This document shows, in pieces, positions 10,112-17,775 of a DNA stretch of 36,595 nt. The position numbers were made by a program, and so were the translations under genes. Every line of letters starts with the position of its first letter. Within the stretch, counting starts at the first letter, position 1. Source of the stretch: Streptomyces solicavernae (GTDB lineage Bacteria; Actinomycetota; Actinomycetes; Streptomycetales; Streptomycetaceae); the NCBI RefSeq assembly GCF_029968095.1, contig NZ_JASCIR010000043.1, forward strand, positions 1-36,595. The letters run 5' to 3'. The notes beneath the pieces were generated by a model. It was given only the letters and a program-made list of their open reading frames with translations, was not told the origin of the DNA and did not search any database.

Positions 10112-11398
10112 TCAGCCCCCGGACCGGCCTCCGGTGAGGCGTGCGTGCAGGGTCCGCGCGGAGGCGTCGGTGAGCGCCGCGATCTGGTCGACCACGACCC
10201 GCTTACGCGCGGTGTCGTCCGGCGCCGCGTCGAACAGGGCCCGGAACTGCGGGTCGAGGCCTTCGGGCGCACGCGCGGTGAGGACCGCGGCGAGCTCCGC
10301 GATGACGATGCGCTGGTCCGCGCGGAGCCGTTCCTGTTCGTCGCGCTGCATCACATACCGGTCGGCGACCGCCTTGAGGACGGCGCATTCATGGCGGGTT
10401 TCGTTCGGTACGACGAGCTCCGCGGCGTAGCGCGTCAGGGGGCCGGTGCCGTGCCTCGCGCGCGTGGCGCCTTCCGCGGCGAGGCAGAAGCGGCCGATCA
10501 GCTGGCTGGTGGCGTCCTTGAGGCGGGCCTGGGCGACCGCCGTGCCGTCGTACCCGTGCGGCCACCACTCCTGGTCGAGGAGGCGGTCGAGGGCGGCGGC
10601 GAGCTCGGCGGGGTCGGTGTCCTGCGGGACGTACCGGCCGAGGGCCACGGCGAAGATCTCCTGCCGTTCCGGTTCGGCGTGCAGGCAGTTGGGGTCGATA
10701 TGGCCGGCGTGCAGTCCGTCCTCGACGTCGTGCACGGAGTACGCCACGTCGTCCGACCAGTCCATGACCTGCGCCTCGAAGCAGGTGCGGTGAGCGGGGG
10801 CGCCCTTGCGGATCCACTCGAAGACGGGCCGGTCGTCGTCGTACACCCCGAACTTCACGGAGTCCGGATCATGGGGGTGGGCGCCGCGCGGCCACGGGTA
10901 TTTGGTGGCGGCGTCCAGCGCCGCGCGTGTGAGGTTCAGGCCGACGCTGACGGGGCGGCCGCTGTTCTCGTCGTTCACGAACCGCTTGGGTTCGAGGCGG
11001 GTGAGCAGGCGCAGGGAGTGGGCGTTCCCCTCGAATCCGCCGCAGTCCGCCGCGCACTCGTTGAGGGCCTGCTCGCCGTTGTGCCCGAAGGGCGGGTGGC
11101 CCAGGTCGTGCGACAGGCAGGCCGTCTCGACCAGGTCCGGGTCGCAGCCGAGGGCGGCGCCCAGTTCGCGGCCCACCTGGGCGCACTCCAGGGAGTGGGT
11201 GAGGCGGGTGCGGGGGCTGGCGTCCCAGGCCTGGCTGCGCGTGCCGGGGGTGACGACCTGTGTCTTGCCGGCGAGTCTGCGCAGCGCGGAGGAGTGCAGC
11301 ACGCGCGCGCGGTCACGCTGGAAGGCGGTCCGGCCCGGCCGCTTGTCGGGCTCGGGCGCCCAGCGCTCGGTGGCGGGTTCGTCGTACGTGCGGGACAT
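10112..11398 (-). CDS. dgt: Deoxyguanosinetriphosphate triphosphohydrolase-like protein
   Basis: A 428-residue HD-domain hydrolase of the dGTPase family, which splits dNTPs into nucleoside and triphosphate and so tunes the dNTP pool. The N-terminus has the family segment FQRDRARVLHSSALRRLAGKTQV (about 27-48). Metal ligands of the HD core are visible as H68 (RLTHSLE), H97-D98 (CLSHDLGHPPFGH) and the later aspartates in DWSDDVAYSVHDVEDG. Length matches the long actinobacterial type 2 enzymes. ATG 11398 is chosen because the family starts near MSRTYDEPATERW; a TTG seven codons upstream is also open. No ribosome binding site is visible, and TACCGT 7 nt upstream could be the -10 of a leaderless transcript. 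Its link to the neighbouring reductase is only shared strand. Confidence 0.88.
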   Translation of the reverse strand: MSRTYDEPATERWAPEPDKRPGRTAFQRDRARVLHSSALRRLAGKTQVVTPGTRSQAWDASPRTRLTHSLECAQVGRELGAALGCDPDLVETACLSHDLGHPPFGHNGEQALNECAADCGGFEGNAHSLRLLTRLEPKRFVNDENSGRPVSVGLNLTRAALDAATKYPWPRGAHPHDPDSVKFGVYDDDRPVFEWIRKGAPAHRTCFEAQVMDWSDDVAYSVHDVEDGLHAGHIDPNCLHAEPERQEIFAVALGRYVPQDTDPAELAAALDRLLDQEWWPHGYDGTAVAQARLKDATSQLIGRFCLAAEGATRARHGTGPLTRYAAELVVPNETRHECAVLKAVADRYVMQRDEQERLRADQRIVIAELAAVLTARAPEGLDPQFRALFDAAPDDTARKRVVVDQIAALTDASARTLHARLTGGRSGG

Positions 11399-11459
11399 GC
11401 GTCGACGGTAGCTGTACAAGGGGGGTGGTGCGGCGGCTATCGGCCTTGGGCTCTTCCCC

Positions 11460-11660
11460 TGCCCGCCCCCATCGGGGCCCCGACAGGGGCGCGGGGCTGC
11501 GACATATGCGGCTCCGCCGCGTGGCCGCGCCCAGCCACGACGGCGCGGCGGCCGAACAACGAGGCCGGACCTCGGGGCGAAGCCCCGAACCGGGGCCCGG
11601 GGGCGGCAGCCCCGGGCGGGGGCTGGGGGCGGCAGCCCCAGGAGCCGTCCGCTGAGGACT
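11460..11660. repeat. GC-rich palindromic intergenic repeat of the Streptomyces type
   Basis: This non-coding block holds several dyads. Examples are CGGGGC-GAA-GCCCCG (about 11572-11586), CCCCATCGGGG near 11470, and a doubled GGGGGCGGCAGCCCC. Phrases such as GGGGCGCGGGGCTGCGACAT and GCGGCTCCGCCGCGTGG recur in intergenic regions of many Streptomyces genomes, as I recall. Its function is unknown. It separates the dgt start from the chelatase stop and could form strong hairpins that end transcription. Confidence 0.6.
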
Positions 11661-11710
11661 TCAGGGAAGGGGCGGGAGGGGAAGGAAAAGCACCAGACCC
11701 CGAAACACCC

Positions 11711-12679
11711 TCAGGCGGAAGCCAGTTGGAACCCGCCCGCAGGGGCTGGCGTGCAGACCCGCAGTGCCTCCTCGTAACGGCGCAGAAGCAGCTCGGCCAT
11801 CGCCGGATGCGTACCCAACGGCGCGGAGGCGACGCCGGGCGCCACCGCGGCGGACTGCGCGGCGAACCGCCCCGGCGCGGTGAAGTACGAGGCGACGGCA
11901 ACCCGGTCACGCCCACGCGCGGCGAGCGCACGCACCGCGTCCGGCACGGTCGGCGCCGCGGCGGACGCGTAGGCGGGGACGACCGGGACGCCGAGCCGCT
12001 CGGCAAGCGCCGCGGCGGTGCTGCGGGTGTCGGCGAGGCCTTCGGGGTCACGGGAGCCCGCGGAGGCGAGCACGACGGCCGCGCCGCGACGCCGCCCGCC
12101 GGCCGGGAAGCCCGCCTCGACCAGCCGGTCGTACAGCGCGTCGACCAGCAGCGGGTGCGGCCCGAGCGGCGCGGCGACCCGCGCGTCGAGGTGCCGGGCG
12201 GCCGCGGCGGCGGGCAGGTCGTGCTTGACGTGGTGGCCGCGGCCGAGCAGCAGCGGTACGAGGACGGCCCGGCCGGGGGCGAGCGCGGCCAGGGTGTCCG
12301 GCAGCAGCGGCTCGTTCAGCTCGATGTGGCCGAGGTGGACGGGCAGTCCGGGCCGCAGGGTGCGCACGGTGGCGAGCAGGGAGCGCACGGTGGCGAGCGT
12401 GCGCGGGTCACGGCTTCCGTGCGCCACGACGACGAGTGCGGGCGTGCGGCCGCCACGGCTGGTGCGGCGCAGGTGCCTGAGGCGGTGGGCGGCGTCGCTC
12501 GTGATGCGGTCGATGAGCTGCGCCGCGCCGCCCAGGGGGTCCGTACTGGCCAGGGGGTCCGTACCGGCCAGGGGGTCCGTACCGGCCAGGGGGTCCGGGA
12601 AGTCGGAACCGCTCGCCGGGGTCCGCAGGCTGTCCGTCGGGGTCCCGGGGTGTTCGCCGGGTGTGTGGGTCGGCGTCAT
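11711..12679 (-). CDS. CbiX/sirohydrochlorin chelatase-family protein
   Basis: A 322-residue protein of the CbiX family, which inserts iron or cobalt into sirohydrochlorin to make siroheme or cobalamin precursors. Residues about 80-200 form one chelatase domain with the conserved VVVAHGSRDPRT and the metal-binding HH/H group in LGRGHHVKHDLP. A second, related half follows (VVLASAGSRDPEGL), where the His of AHGS is replaced. Only the first half therefore looks catalytic. The N-terminal 50 residues are a DPLAGT repeat region with no expected structure, encoded by an 18-bp DNA repeat. Close to nasA and the nirBD operon, siroheme supply for nitrite reductase is the likely role. A start inside the repeat region is possible because no ribosome binding site supports ATG 12679. 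Confidence 0.82.
   Translation of the reverse strand: MTPTHTPGEHPGTPTDSLRTPASGSDFPDPLAGTDPLAGTDPLASTDPLGGAAQLIDRITSDAAHRLRHLRRTSRGGRTPALVVVAHGSRDPRTLATVRSLLATVRTLRPGLPVHLGHIELNEPLLPDTLAALAPGRAVLVPLLLGRGHHVKHDLPAAAAARHLDARVAAPLGPHPLLVDALYDRLVEAGFPAGGRRRGAAVVLASAGSRDPEGLADTRSTAAALAERLGVPVVPAYASAAAPTVPDAVRALAARGRDRVAVASYFTAPGRFAAQSAAVAPGVASAPLGTHPAMAELLLRRYEEALRVCTPAPAGGFQLASA
12533..12598 (-). repeat. 18-bp tandem repeat inside the chelatase gene
   Basis: Units at 12533-12550, 12551-12568 and 12569-12586, plus a partial unit to 12598, share CAGGGGGTCCGTACyGGC. On the coding strand they encode repeated DPLAGT/DPLAST in the protein N-terminus. Copies differ by single bases, so the array is young or being homogenised. 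Confidence 0.85.
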
Positions 12680-12842
12680 GGACCAAGGCTGGCGCGTCCA
12701 CGTTGCACGGTGATTGCACGGCGGTGACGGTCGATGTCCCCCGGCTCACGGGGTCCGTGCGGCGATTGTCAGTCCCTCGTCGCACACTTGTCTCGTCGCA
12801 CTCGGTCGGCGGGCGGATCGCCTGCGTGAGCGGGCGCGCAGG

Positions 12843-12917
12843 GAAACGGGGAACGGGAACCGGGAAACCGGAGAACCGGGAAACCGGAGAACCGGAGAAC
12901 CGGAGAACGGGGAATCG
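12843..12917. repeat. Degenerate GAAACCGG/GAACCGG repeat before the SanA-like gene
   Basis: A run of about nine short purine-rich units (GAAACCGGA, GAACCGGA and variants) ends 8 bp before ATG 12926. It fills the proximal leader of the SanA-like gene and includes no clear promoter. Confidence 0.7.
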
Positions 12918-12925
12918 GGGGACGC

Positions 12926-13647
12926 ATGCGGGACGAAGAGACGAACGGCGCCGGCAGGCCGCGGCGGCTGCGCCGGCCTCCGTGGCTGCGGTGGCCGAGC
13001 GGCCGGCGGGAGTGGCGGCGAGCGGTGCAGGCGGTGATGCTCGCCTGCGTGCTCGCGCTGCTGCCCGCGACCTGGATGCACGCCGCGGCGGCCGACTGGG
13101 TGCGCGACCCGGACCGGGTGCCGCGTACCCAGGTCGCGGTGGTGTTCGGTGCGGGTCTGTGGGGCGGCGAGCCCTCGCCGTACCTGGCCCATCGGCTGGA
13201 CGCGGCGGCGGAGCTGTACGGCGAGGGCCGCGTCGAGGTGGTCCTGGTCACGGGCGACAACAGCCGGGAGGAGTACGACGAGCCGGACGCGATGCGCAGA
13301 TACCTGACGGCGCGCGGCGTCCCGGACCGGCGCATCTCAGTGACTACGCGGGCTTCGACACCTGGGACTCCTGCGTGCGCGCGAGAAAGATCTTCGGCGT
13401 GGACCGCGCGGTGCTGATCAGCCAGGGCTTCCACATACGCAGGGCGGTCGCCCTCTGCCGCGAGGCGGGCGTGCAGTCGTACGGCGTGGGGGTCGACGAG
13501 CCGCACGACGCGACCTGGTACTACGGCGGCGTACGGGAGCTGCTCGCCTCCGGCAAGGCCGCGGCGGACGCGCTCTTCGAGCCGGACCCGCGGTTCCTGG
13601 GCCCGCGCGAGGACGGGATCACGCGGGCGCTGGCCTCGCACCGCTGA
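12926..13647 (+). pseudogene. Frameshifted SanA/YdcF-like (DUF218) membrane protein gene
   Basis: The gene encodes a vancomycin-resistance-associated SanA-like protein: a short cytoplasmic arm, one membrane helix (about 35-58) and an extracytoplasmic DUF218 domain. The first part reads frame 2 to about 13337 (VAVVFGAGLWGGEPSPYLAHRLDAA ... VTGDNSREEYDEPDAM ... RGVPDRRI). From 13336 the conserved continuation SDYAGFDTWDSCVRARKIFGV ... ISQGFHIRRAVALCREAG is in frame 1, running to TGA 13647. Adding one base near 13337 gives an intact 240-codon gene of normal family length, so a single-base deletion or a sequencing error is the simplest reading. As written, frame 2 ends at 13417 with 28 junk residues and lacks the second half of the fold. 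Start ATG 12926 is preceded by GGGGGA. Confidence 0.75.
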
Positions 13648-13664
13648 AGGCGGGGCTGCGCTCT

Positions 13665-13679
13665 CCCCGGAAGCCGGGG
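13665..13679. terminator. Short GC hairpin after the SanA-like gene
   Basis: CCCCGG-AAG-CCGGGG forms a 6-bp stem 18 bp after the stop codon. There is no T run, so it is a weak candidate. Confidence 0.3.
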
Positions 13680-13681
13680 CC

Positions 13682-13726
13682 GCGTCCTCCGCGTCCTCCG
13701 CGCCCTCCGCGTCCTCCGCGCCCTCA
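13682..13726 (+). repeat. Five 9-bp units GCGyCCTCC upstream of nasA
   Basis: GCGTCCTCC or GCGCCCTCC/A repeats five times at 13682-13726, between the SanA-like gene and the candidate GlnR sites of nasA. Confidence 0.85.
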
Positions 13727-13756
13727 CGGCGGTCCGGTGCGGCCGCTGAGGTGCCC

Positions 13757-13806
13757 GTACCTGGCATGTAACCCGGCGGCACCGTGCTCCGTAACACGGC
13801 GGACGC
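13757..13806 (+). promoter_or_regulatory. Candidate GlnR-binding region upstream of nasA
   Basis: GTACC (13757), GTAAC (13768), GCACC (13779), GTAAC (13791) and GACGC (13802) are spaced 11, 11, 12 and 11 bp apart. The GlnR consensus gTnAC-n6-GaAAC has 11-bp periodicity. The match is partial and one interval is a base long. nasA is an established GlnR target in S. coelicolor, which supports the reading. Confidence 0.45.
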
Positions 13807-13818
13807 ACGCTGGAGCGC

Positions 13819-16047
13819 ATGCACTCCACCACGGCTTCGCCCACCCCCACGCACTGCCCGTACTGCGCACTGCAATGCGGGATGGGGCTGGCCCAGGACC
13901 CCGGAAGGGACGGGGGTCTGGCCGTGGTGGAGCGGGAGTTCCCGGTGAACCGGGGCGCGCTGTGCGGCAAGGGCCGTACGGCGACCGAGGTGCTGTCCTC
14001 CCGGGTGCGCCTGACCGAGCCGCTGATCCGGACCCACGCCACCGGCAGGCTCGAACCGGCCACCTGGGAGGCGGCGCTCGACCGGATCGCGGAGGGCCTT
14101 TCGCGTACGCGCGCGGAGCACGGGCCGGACGCGGTCGGGGTGTTCGGCGGGGGTGGGCTGACCAACGAGAAGGCGTACGGACTGGGGAAGTTCGCGCGGG
14201 TCGTGCTCGGCACGTCGCAGATCGACTACAACGGCCGGTTCTGCATGTCGTCCGCGGCGGCGGCGCACCAGCGGGCGTTCGGCCTCGACCGAGGGCTGCC
14301 GTTCCCGCTGGAGGACATTCCGCGGACCGGCTGCGTGATCCTGGTCGGCTCCAACCTCGCCGAGACGATGCCGCCCGCGCTGCGCTACCTGACCGAACTG
14401 CGGGAGAACGGCGGCACGTTGATCGTGGTCGACCCGCGCCGCACCCGGACGGCGGCCCAGGCCGACCTGCACCTCGCGCCCCGCCCCGGCACGGACCTGG
14501 CGCTGGCGCTCGGGCTGCTGCACCTGGTGGTGGCTCAGGGGCGTACGGACGAGGCGTACATCCGGGAGCGGACGAGCGGCTGGGAGGAGGCGCGGGCCGG
14601 GGCGATGGCGCACTGGCCGGAGCTGGTGGAGCGGATCACCGGAGTGTCGGTGCCCGAACTGCGGGAGGCGGTACGGCTGTTCTGCGCGCCGGACGACGCG
14701 ATGGTGCTGACCGCGCGCGGGCCCGAGCAGCAGGCCAAGGGCACGGACACGGTGGGCGCGTGGATCAACCTGGTCCTGGCGACGGGCCGGGCGGGGCGGC
14801 CGCACTCCGGGTACGGCTGCCTCACGGGACAGGGAAACGGACAGGGGGGACGCGAACACGGGCAGAAGGCGGACCAGTTGCCCGGGTACCGCAAGCTGAG
14901 CGATCCGGCGGCGCGGGCGCATGTGGCGGAGGTCTGGGGCGTCGCCCCGGAGTCCCTGCCGGGGCCGGGACGCAGCGCGTACGAGTTGCTGGACGCGCTC
15001 GGCGGGGACGTGAAGTCGCTGCTGCTCATGGGTTCGAACCCGGTGGTGTCGGCGCCGCGCGCCGCGCACATCGAGCGGCGGCTGCGCTCGCTCGACTTCC
15101 TGGCGGTGGCGGACGTGGTGCTCTCGGAGACGGCCGAGCTGGCGGACGTGGTGCTTCCGGTGACGCAGTGGGCGGAGGAGACGGGGACGACGACGAACCT
15201 GGAGGGGCGGGTGCTGCTCCGGCGGCAGGCGATCACGCCGCCGGCCGGGGTGCGTACGGACCTGTTCGTGCTGCATGAGCTCGCGGCACGGCTCGGCGTG
15301 GAGAAGGGGTTCCCGACGGATCCGGAGGAGGTGTTCGAGGAGCTGCGCCGGGCCTCGGCGGGCGGCCCCGCCGACTACTCGGGGATCACGTACCGCCGGC
15401 TCGCGGAGGAGGAGGGGGTGTTCTGGCCCTGCCCGGCGGAGCCGGGGCACGGGGACGGCGAGGACGCGGCCCTGGACGCGGCGCCGGACGACCCGTCGGC
15501 CGAACTGCCGGGCGCCGAGGCCGAGTCGGCGTCGGCGTCGGCGTCGGCGTCGACCGGCGTGCACCCGGGGACGCCGCGGCTGTTCCTGGACCGGTTCGCC
15601 ACGGAGGACGGGCGGGCCAGGTTCGTGCCGGTGACGCACCGGGCGGCCGCGGAGGAGCCGGACGCGGAGTTCCCGGTGCTGCTGACCACGGGGCGGGTGG
15701 TGGCGCAGTACCAGTCGGGCGCGCAGACCCGGCGCGTGGCCGAGCTGAACGCCGCCGCGCCCGGCCCGTTCGTGGAGCTGCACCCGCAGCTCGCCGCGCG
15801 GATCGGGGTGGCGGACGGCGAGGACGTGACGGTGGTGTCGCGGCGCGGCACGGCGGTCGCGCCGGCGAAGGTGACGCGGTCGATCAGGCCGGACACGGTG
15901 TTCATGCCGTTCCACTGGGCGGGCGAGGGCCGGGCGAACACGCTGACTCACCCGGCGCTCGACCCGGTGTCGCGGATGCCGGAGTTCAAGGTGTGCGCGG
16001 TGCGCCTGGAGCGGACGGGCCCCCCGGGGCTCGCGAAGTCCGCGTAG
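13819..16047 (+). CDS. nasA: Assimilatory nitrate reductase catalytic subunit
   Basis: A 742-residue cytoplasmic molybdopterin enzyme that reduces nitrate to nitrite for nitrogen assimilation. The N-terminal [4Fe-4S] motif is C13-x2-C16-x3-C20-x28-C49. The predicted molybdenum ligand is C142 in NGRFCMSS, as in Nap/Nas-type reductases. The central region binds the bis-MGD cofactor (TEKAYGLGKF-like segment NEKAYGLGKFAR; VGSNLAETMPPA; LTGQGNGQGGREHG). The C-terminal dinucleotide-binding domain (about 620-735) has LLTTGRVVAQYQSGAQTRR and MPFHWAGEGRANTLT. There is no Tat signal and no C-terminal BFD domain. Electrons must therefore come from another protein, plausibly the NirB-like flavoprotein at 20288. 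A Ser-Ala repeat at about 570-580 comes from a GCGTCG DNA repeat. Start ATG 13819 has GGAG just upstream. The stop lies inside a 9-bp repeat array shared with the convergent gene. Confidence 0.92.
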   Translation: MHSTTASPTPTHCPYCALQCGMGLAQDPGRDGGLAVVEREFPVNRGALCGKGRTATEVLSSRVRLTEPLIRTHATGRLEPATWEAALDRIAEGLSRTRAEHGPDAVGVFGGGGLTNEKAYGLGKFARVVLGTSQIDYNGRFCMSSAAAAHQRAFGLDRGLPFPLEDIPRTGCVILVGSNLAETMPPALRYLTELRENGGTLIVVDPRRTRTAAQADLHLAPRPGTDLALALGLLHLVVAQGRTDEAYIRERTSGWEEARAGAMAHWPELVERITGVSVPELREAVRLFCAPDDAMVLTARGPEQQAKGTDTVGAWINLVLATGRAGRPHSGYGCLTGQGNGQGGREHGQKADQLPGYRKLSDPAARAHVAEVWGVAPESLPGPGRSAYELLDALGGDVKSLLLMGSNPVVSAPRAAHIERRLRSLDFLAVADVVLSETAELADVVLPVTQWAEETGTTTNLEGRVLLRRQAITPPAGVRTDLFVLHELAARLGVEKGFPTDPEEVFEELRRASAGGPADYSGITYRRLAEEEGVFWPCPAEPGHGDGEDAALDAAPDDPSAELPGAEAESASASASASTGVHPGTPRLFLDRFATEDGRARFVPVTHRAAAEEPDAEFPVLLTTGRVVAQYQSGAQTRRVAELNAAAPGPFVELHPQLAARIGVADGEDVTVVSRRGTAVAPAKVTRSIRPDTVFMPFHWAGEGRANTLTHPALDPVSRMPEFKVCAVRLERTGPPGLAKSA

Positions 16048-16543
16048 TCCGCGTAGTCCGCGAAGTCCGCGAAGTCCGCGAAGTCCCACGGGACGTCCAG
16101 TCGCCGCTCGGGATGACCCGGGCGCGGGCCAGGAGGCGGGCGCGAACGGCGGGGGCGGCGACGTACACCCAGGCGCGGTGGGTCGTGCCGTCCGGGAGGC
16201 GGACGTCGCGGGCGACGCGCTCGTAGTCGTTGTACGGGTCGCCGGGCCGGTAGTCCTCCAGGCGGTCGAGGTCGGCGAGGAGGGCGGCGTACGACTCCGG
16301 CCGGGCGGTGACGAGTTCGCCGTGCACGGGTCCGGCGCCGGGCTCCTCCACGACGTACGGGTAGCCGGGGCCCTCGTGCAGGACGGCGTCCGGGAGCAGC
16401 GCCGGGGTCTCGGCCTCGACCCGGCCGCGCAGGTGGCGGGCGTGGTTGCACTCGCCGGGGCGCAGCGTGCCGTAGACGAAGAAGGGCAGCGGGGGCAGCC
16501 GCGACGGGTTCGGTGGGGCGGGAGGCGCGGGTGGGGCGGTCAC
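15986..16543 (-). CDS. Gamma-glutamylcyclotransferase (AIG2-like) family protein
   Basis: A 185-residue protein with the AIG2/GGCT fold. After a Pro-rich start (1-18) comes PFFVYGTLRPGECN, the family's YGxLrxG substrate loop. The middle has GELV and LDRLEDYRPGDPYNDYERV, the usual LdxlEgy region with the candidate catalytic acid. Family members remove 5-oxoproline from gamma-glutamyl peptides or amines; the substrate here is not predictable. The GTG start at 16543 overlaps the cutA stop by four bases (GTGA), so the pair is co-translated. The normal family end would be near IPSGDW (about residue 148). The last 35 or so residues (R-T-S/T repeats, then Pro-rich) come from reading through the 9-bp repeat and into the 3' end of nasA on the other strand, which gives a 62-bp convergent overlap. 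Confidence 0.78.
   Translation of the reverse strand: MTAPPAPPAPPNPSRLPPLPFFVYGTLRPGECNHARHLRGRVEAETPALLPDAVLHEGPGYPYVVEEPGAGPVHGELVTARPESYAALLADLDRLEDYRPGDPYNDYERVARDVRLPDGTTHRAWVYVAAPAVRARLLARARVIPSGDWTSRGTSRTSRTSRTTRTTRTSRAPGGPSAPGAPRTP
16033..16086. repeat. Six 9-bp units GCGwAGTCC at the nasA / cyclotransferase junction
   Basis: Units start at 16033, 16042, 16051, 16060, 16069 and 16078. The nasA stop TAG is part of the second unit. On the minus strand the same array encodes an Arg-Thr-Ser/Thr repeat in the tail of the convergent gene. Confidence 0.9.
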
Positions 16544-16884
16544 TTCGCGGTCTCCTCCCGGACCCAGCGCAGGTAGTCGGCGCTGCCGCGCAGCACGGGG
16601 GTGGCGATGATCTCCGGGGTGTCGTAGTCGTGGGCCTCGGTGATCCAGCGTTCCAGGGCGGGATAGCTGTCGGCGGTCGTCTTGAGCAGCACCTGCCATT
16701 CCTGGTCGGTGGTGACGGCGCCCTGCCAGCGGTACACGGACGTGACGGGTCCGGACACCTGGGCGCAGGCGGCGTGCCGCGCGGCGACGGCGCCCTCGGC
16801 GAGGGACCGGGCCTGGTCGGCGGAGTCGGTCGTCGTGAGCACCGTGAGCACGATGTCGACGGGGATGTCGGGGAGCTGGTCCAT
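16540..16884 (-). CDS. cutA: Divalent cation tolerance protein CutA
   Basis: A 114-residue CutA1-type protein, a small soluble trimer of ferredoxin-like fold linked to copper tolerance and of debated function. Recognisable segments are IVLTVLTTTDSADQARSLA at the N-terminus, HAACAQVSGPVTSVYRWQGAV (about 37-57) with the conserved Cys (C40) and YrW, and EWQVLLKTTADSYPALERWI followed by HDYDTPEIIATPVLRGSADYLRWV. Length is exactly typical. ATG 16884 is chosen because it lies 5 bp after GGAGG and begins at the first beta strand; an in-frame start at 16986 would add residues encoded by the 19-bp repeats. It is the first gene of a two-gene unit with the cyclotransferase. Confidence 0.92.
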   Translation of the reverse strand: MDQLPDIPVDIVLTVLTTTDSADQARSLAEGAVAARHAACAQVSGPVTSVYRWQGAVTTDQEWQVLLKTTADSYPALERWITEAHDYDTPEIIATPVLRGSADYLRWVREETAK

Positions 16885-16912
16885 GTCTGCCTCCGTATGT
16901 CTGTCCGGACAG

Positions 16913-17040
<128 letters not shown>

Positions 17041-17047
17041 GTGAGCC

Positions 17048-17737
17048 TCACCGCCCGTACGGCCGTACCGCCTTGGCGTCCCGCAGGGCGTGCCCCCACC
17101 AGGCCAGCTGGTCGAGCATGACCTTGGCGGCGGCGTCGGGACCGGCGGGGTCGAGGTGGTTACCCGCATCGTCGAAGTGGGCCTGCGCGCCGTGGAAGGA
17201 GACGGTGTCCCGGACGGTGACGGCGTGCAACTCGGCGAAGACCTGGCGCAGTTGCTCCACCGCCCGCAGACCTCCGGAGATCCCGCCGTACGAGACGAAC
17301 GCCACCGGCTTGGCCTGCCACTCGGCGCGGTGCCGGTCGATCAGGTTCTTCAGGGCGGCCGGGAAGGAGTGGTTGTACTCGGGTGTGACGACGACGAACG
17401 CCTCGGCGGCGTCGAGCTGCGCCGCGACCCGCGCGAGCCGGTCCCGTACGGCGGGCTCGGGGTCGGGCGAGAGGACGGTGGGGAGGTCGGCCGCGGCGAC
17501 GTCGACGACCTCGACGGTCAGGTCCTCGCGGGTGCGGACGCGGGAGAGCAGCCAGTCGGCGATGACCGGACCGAAGCGGCCGTGCCGGTCGGAGCCGAGG
17601 ATCACGGCGACACGCAGCGGGCCACCGACCGGCACGGAACCAGGGGCGGAACCAGGGGTGGAAGCAGAAACAGGGGCGGAAGCGGGCGCAGGGGTGGAAG
17701 CAGAAACAGGGGCCGAGGAAGTCGTTGCTGAAGTCAT
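17048..17737 (-). CDS. NADPH-dependent FMN reductase family protein
   Basis: A 229-residue flavodoxin-fold quinone/FMN reductase. After a Ser/Ala/Pro-rich leader (1-40) come LRVAVILGSDRHGRFGPVIADWL (phosphate loop), TPEYNHSFPAALKNLIDR (the PEYN flavin-contact motif) and VSYGGISGGLRAVEQLR. Such enzymes reduce quinones and redox dyes with NADPH. In S. coelicolor the orthologue-like SCO2478 is, as I recall, a SoxR target, and here a SoxR-type gene lies divergently next door. ATG 17737 has no ribosome binding site, but a SoxR-type promoter would start transcription at or next to it (leaderless). The leader is built on a 36-bp DNA repeat (a 25-bp block at 17653-17677 and 17689-17713), so it is probably a flexible extension. 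Confidence 0.88.
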   Translation of the reverse strand: MTSATTSSAPVSASTPAPASAPVSASTPGSAPGSVPVGGPLRVAVILGSDRHGRFGPVIADWLLSRVRTREDLTVEVVDVAAADLPTVLSPDPEPAVRDRLARVAAQLDAAEAFVVVTPEYNHSFPAALKNLIDRHRAEWQAKPVAFVSYGGISGGLRAVEQLRQVFAELHAVTVRDTVSFHGAQAHFDDAGNHLDPAGPDAAAKVMLDQLAWWGHALRDAKAVRPYGR

Positions 17738-17744
17738 GCCGACA

Positions 17745-17775
17745 AGCCTGATAGTTAAACTAAGGTTGAGGTCAA
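17745..17775 (-). promoter_or_regulatory. Candidate SoxR box and overlapping divergent promoters
   Basis: On the minus strand CCTCAA-n6-TTTAAC (17771-17754) has the 18-bp layout of the SoxR box (CCTCAA-n6-TTGAGG); one half-site is perfect and the other diverged. It lies between -35 TTGACC (17775-17770) and CAGGCT (17750-17745), a 19-bp spacer as in MerR-family promoters; TATCAG at 17753-17748 would be 16 bp away. On the plus strand TTGAGG (17766-17771) and CACACT (17790-17795) could serve the regulator gene. Confidence 0.6.

Noticed and set aside
13325..13345. Programmed ribosomal frameshift in the SanA-like gene
   Set aside because: There is no slippery heptamer or downstream hairpin at the junction, and the family is normally read in one frame; mutation or sequencing error is simpler.
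15031..15050. tRNA T-loop-like GGGTTCGAACCC
   Set aside because: It lies within the nasA reading frame, encodes MGSNPV, and has no cloverleaf around it.
12769..16089. Very long open frame on the minus strand opposite the SanA-like gene and nasA
   Set aside because: It is a high-GC shadow frame: Arg/His/Pro-rich translation without family motifs, opposite two clear genes.
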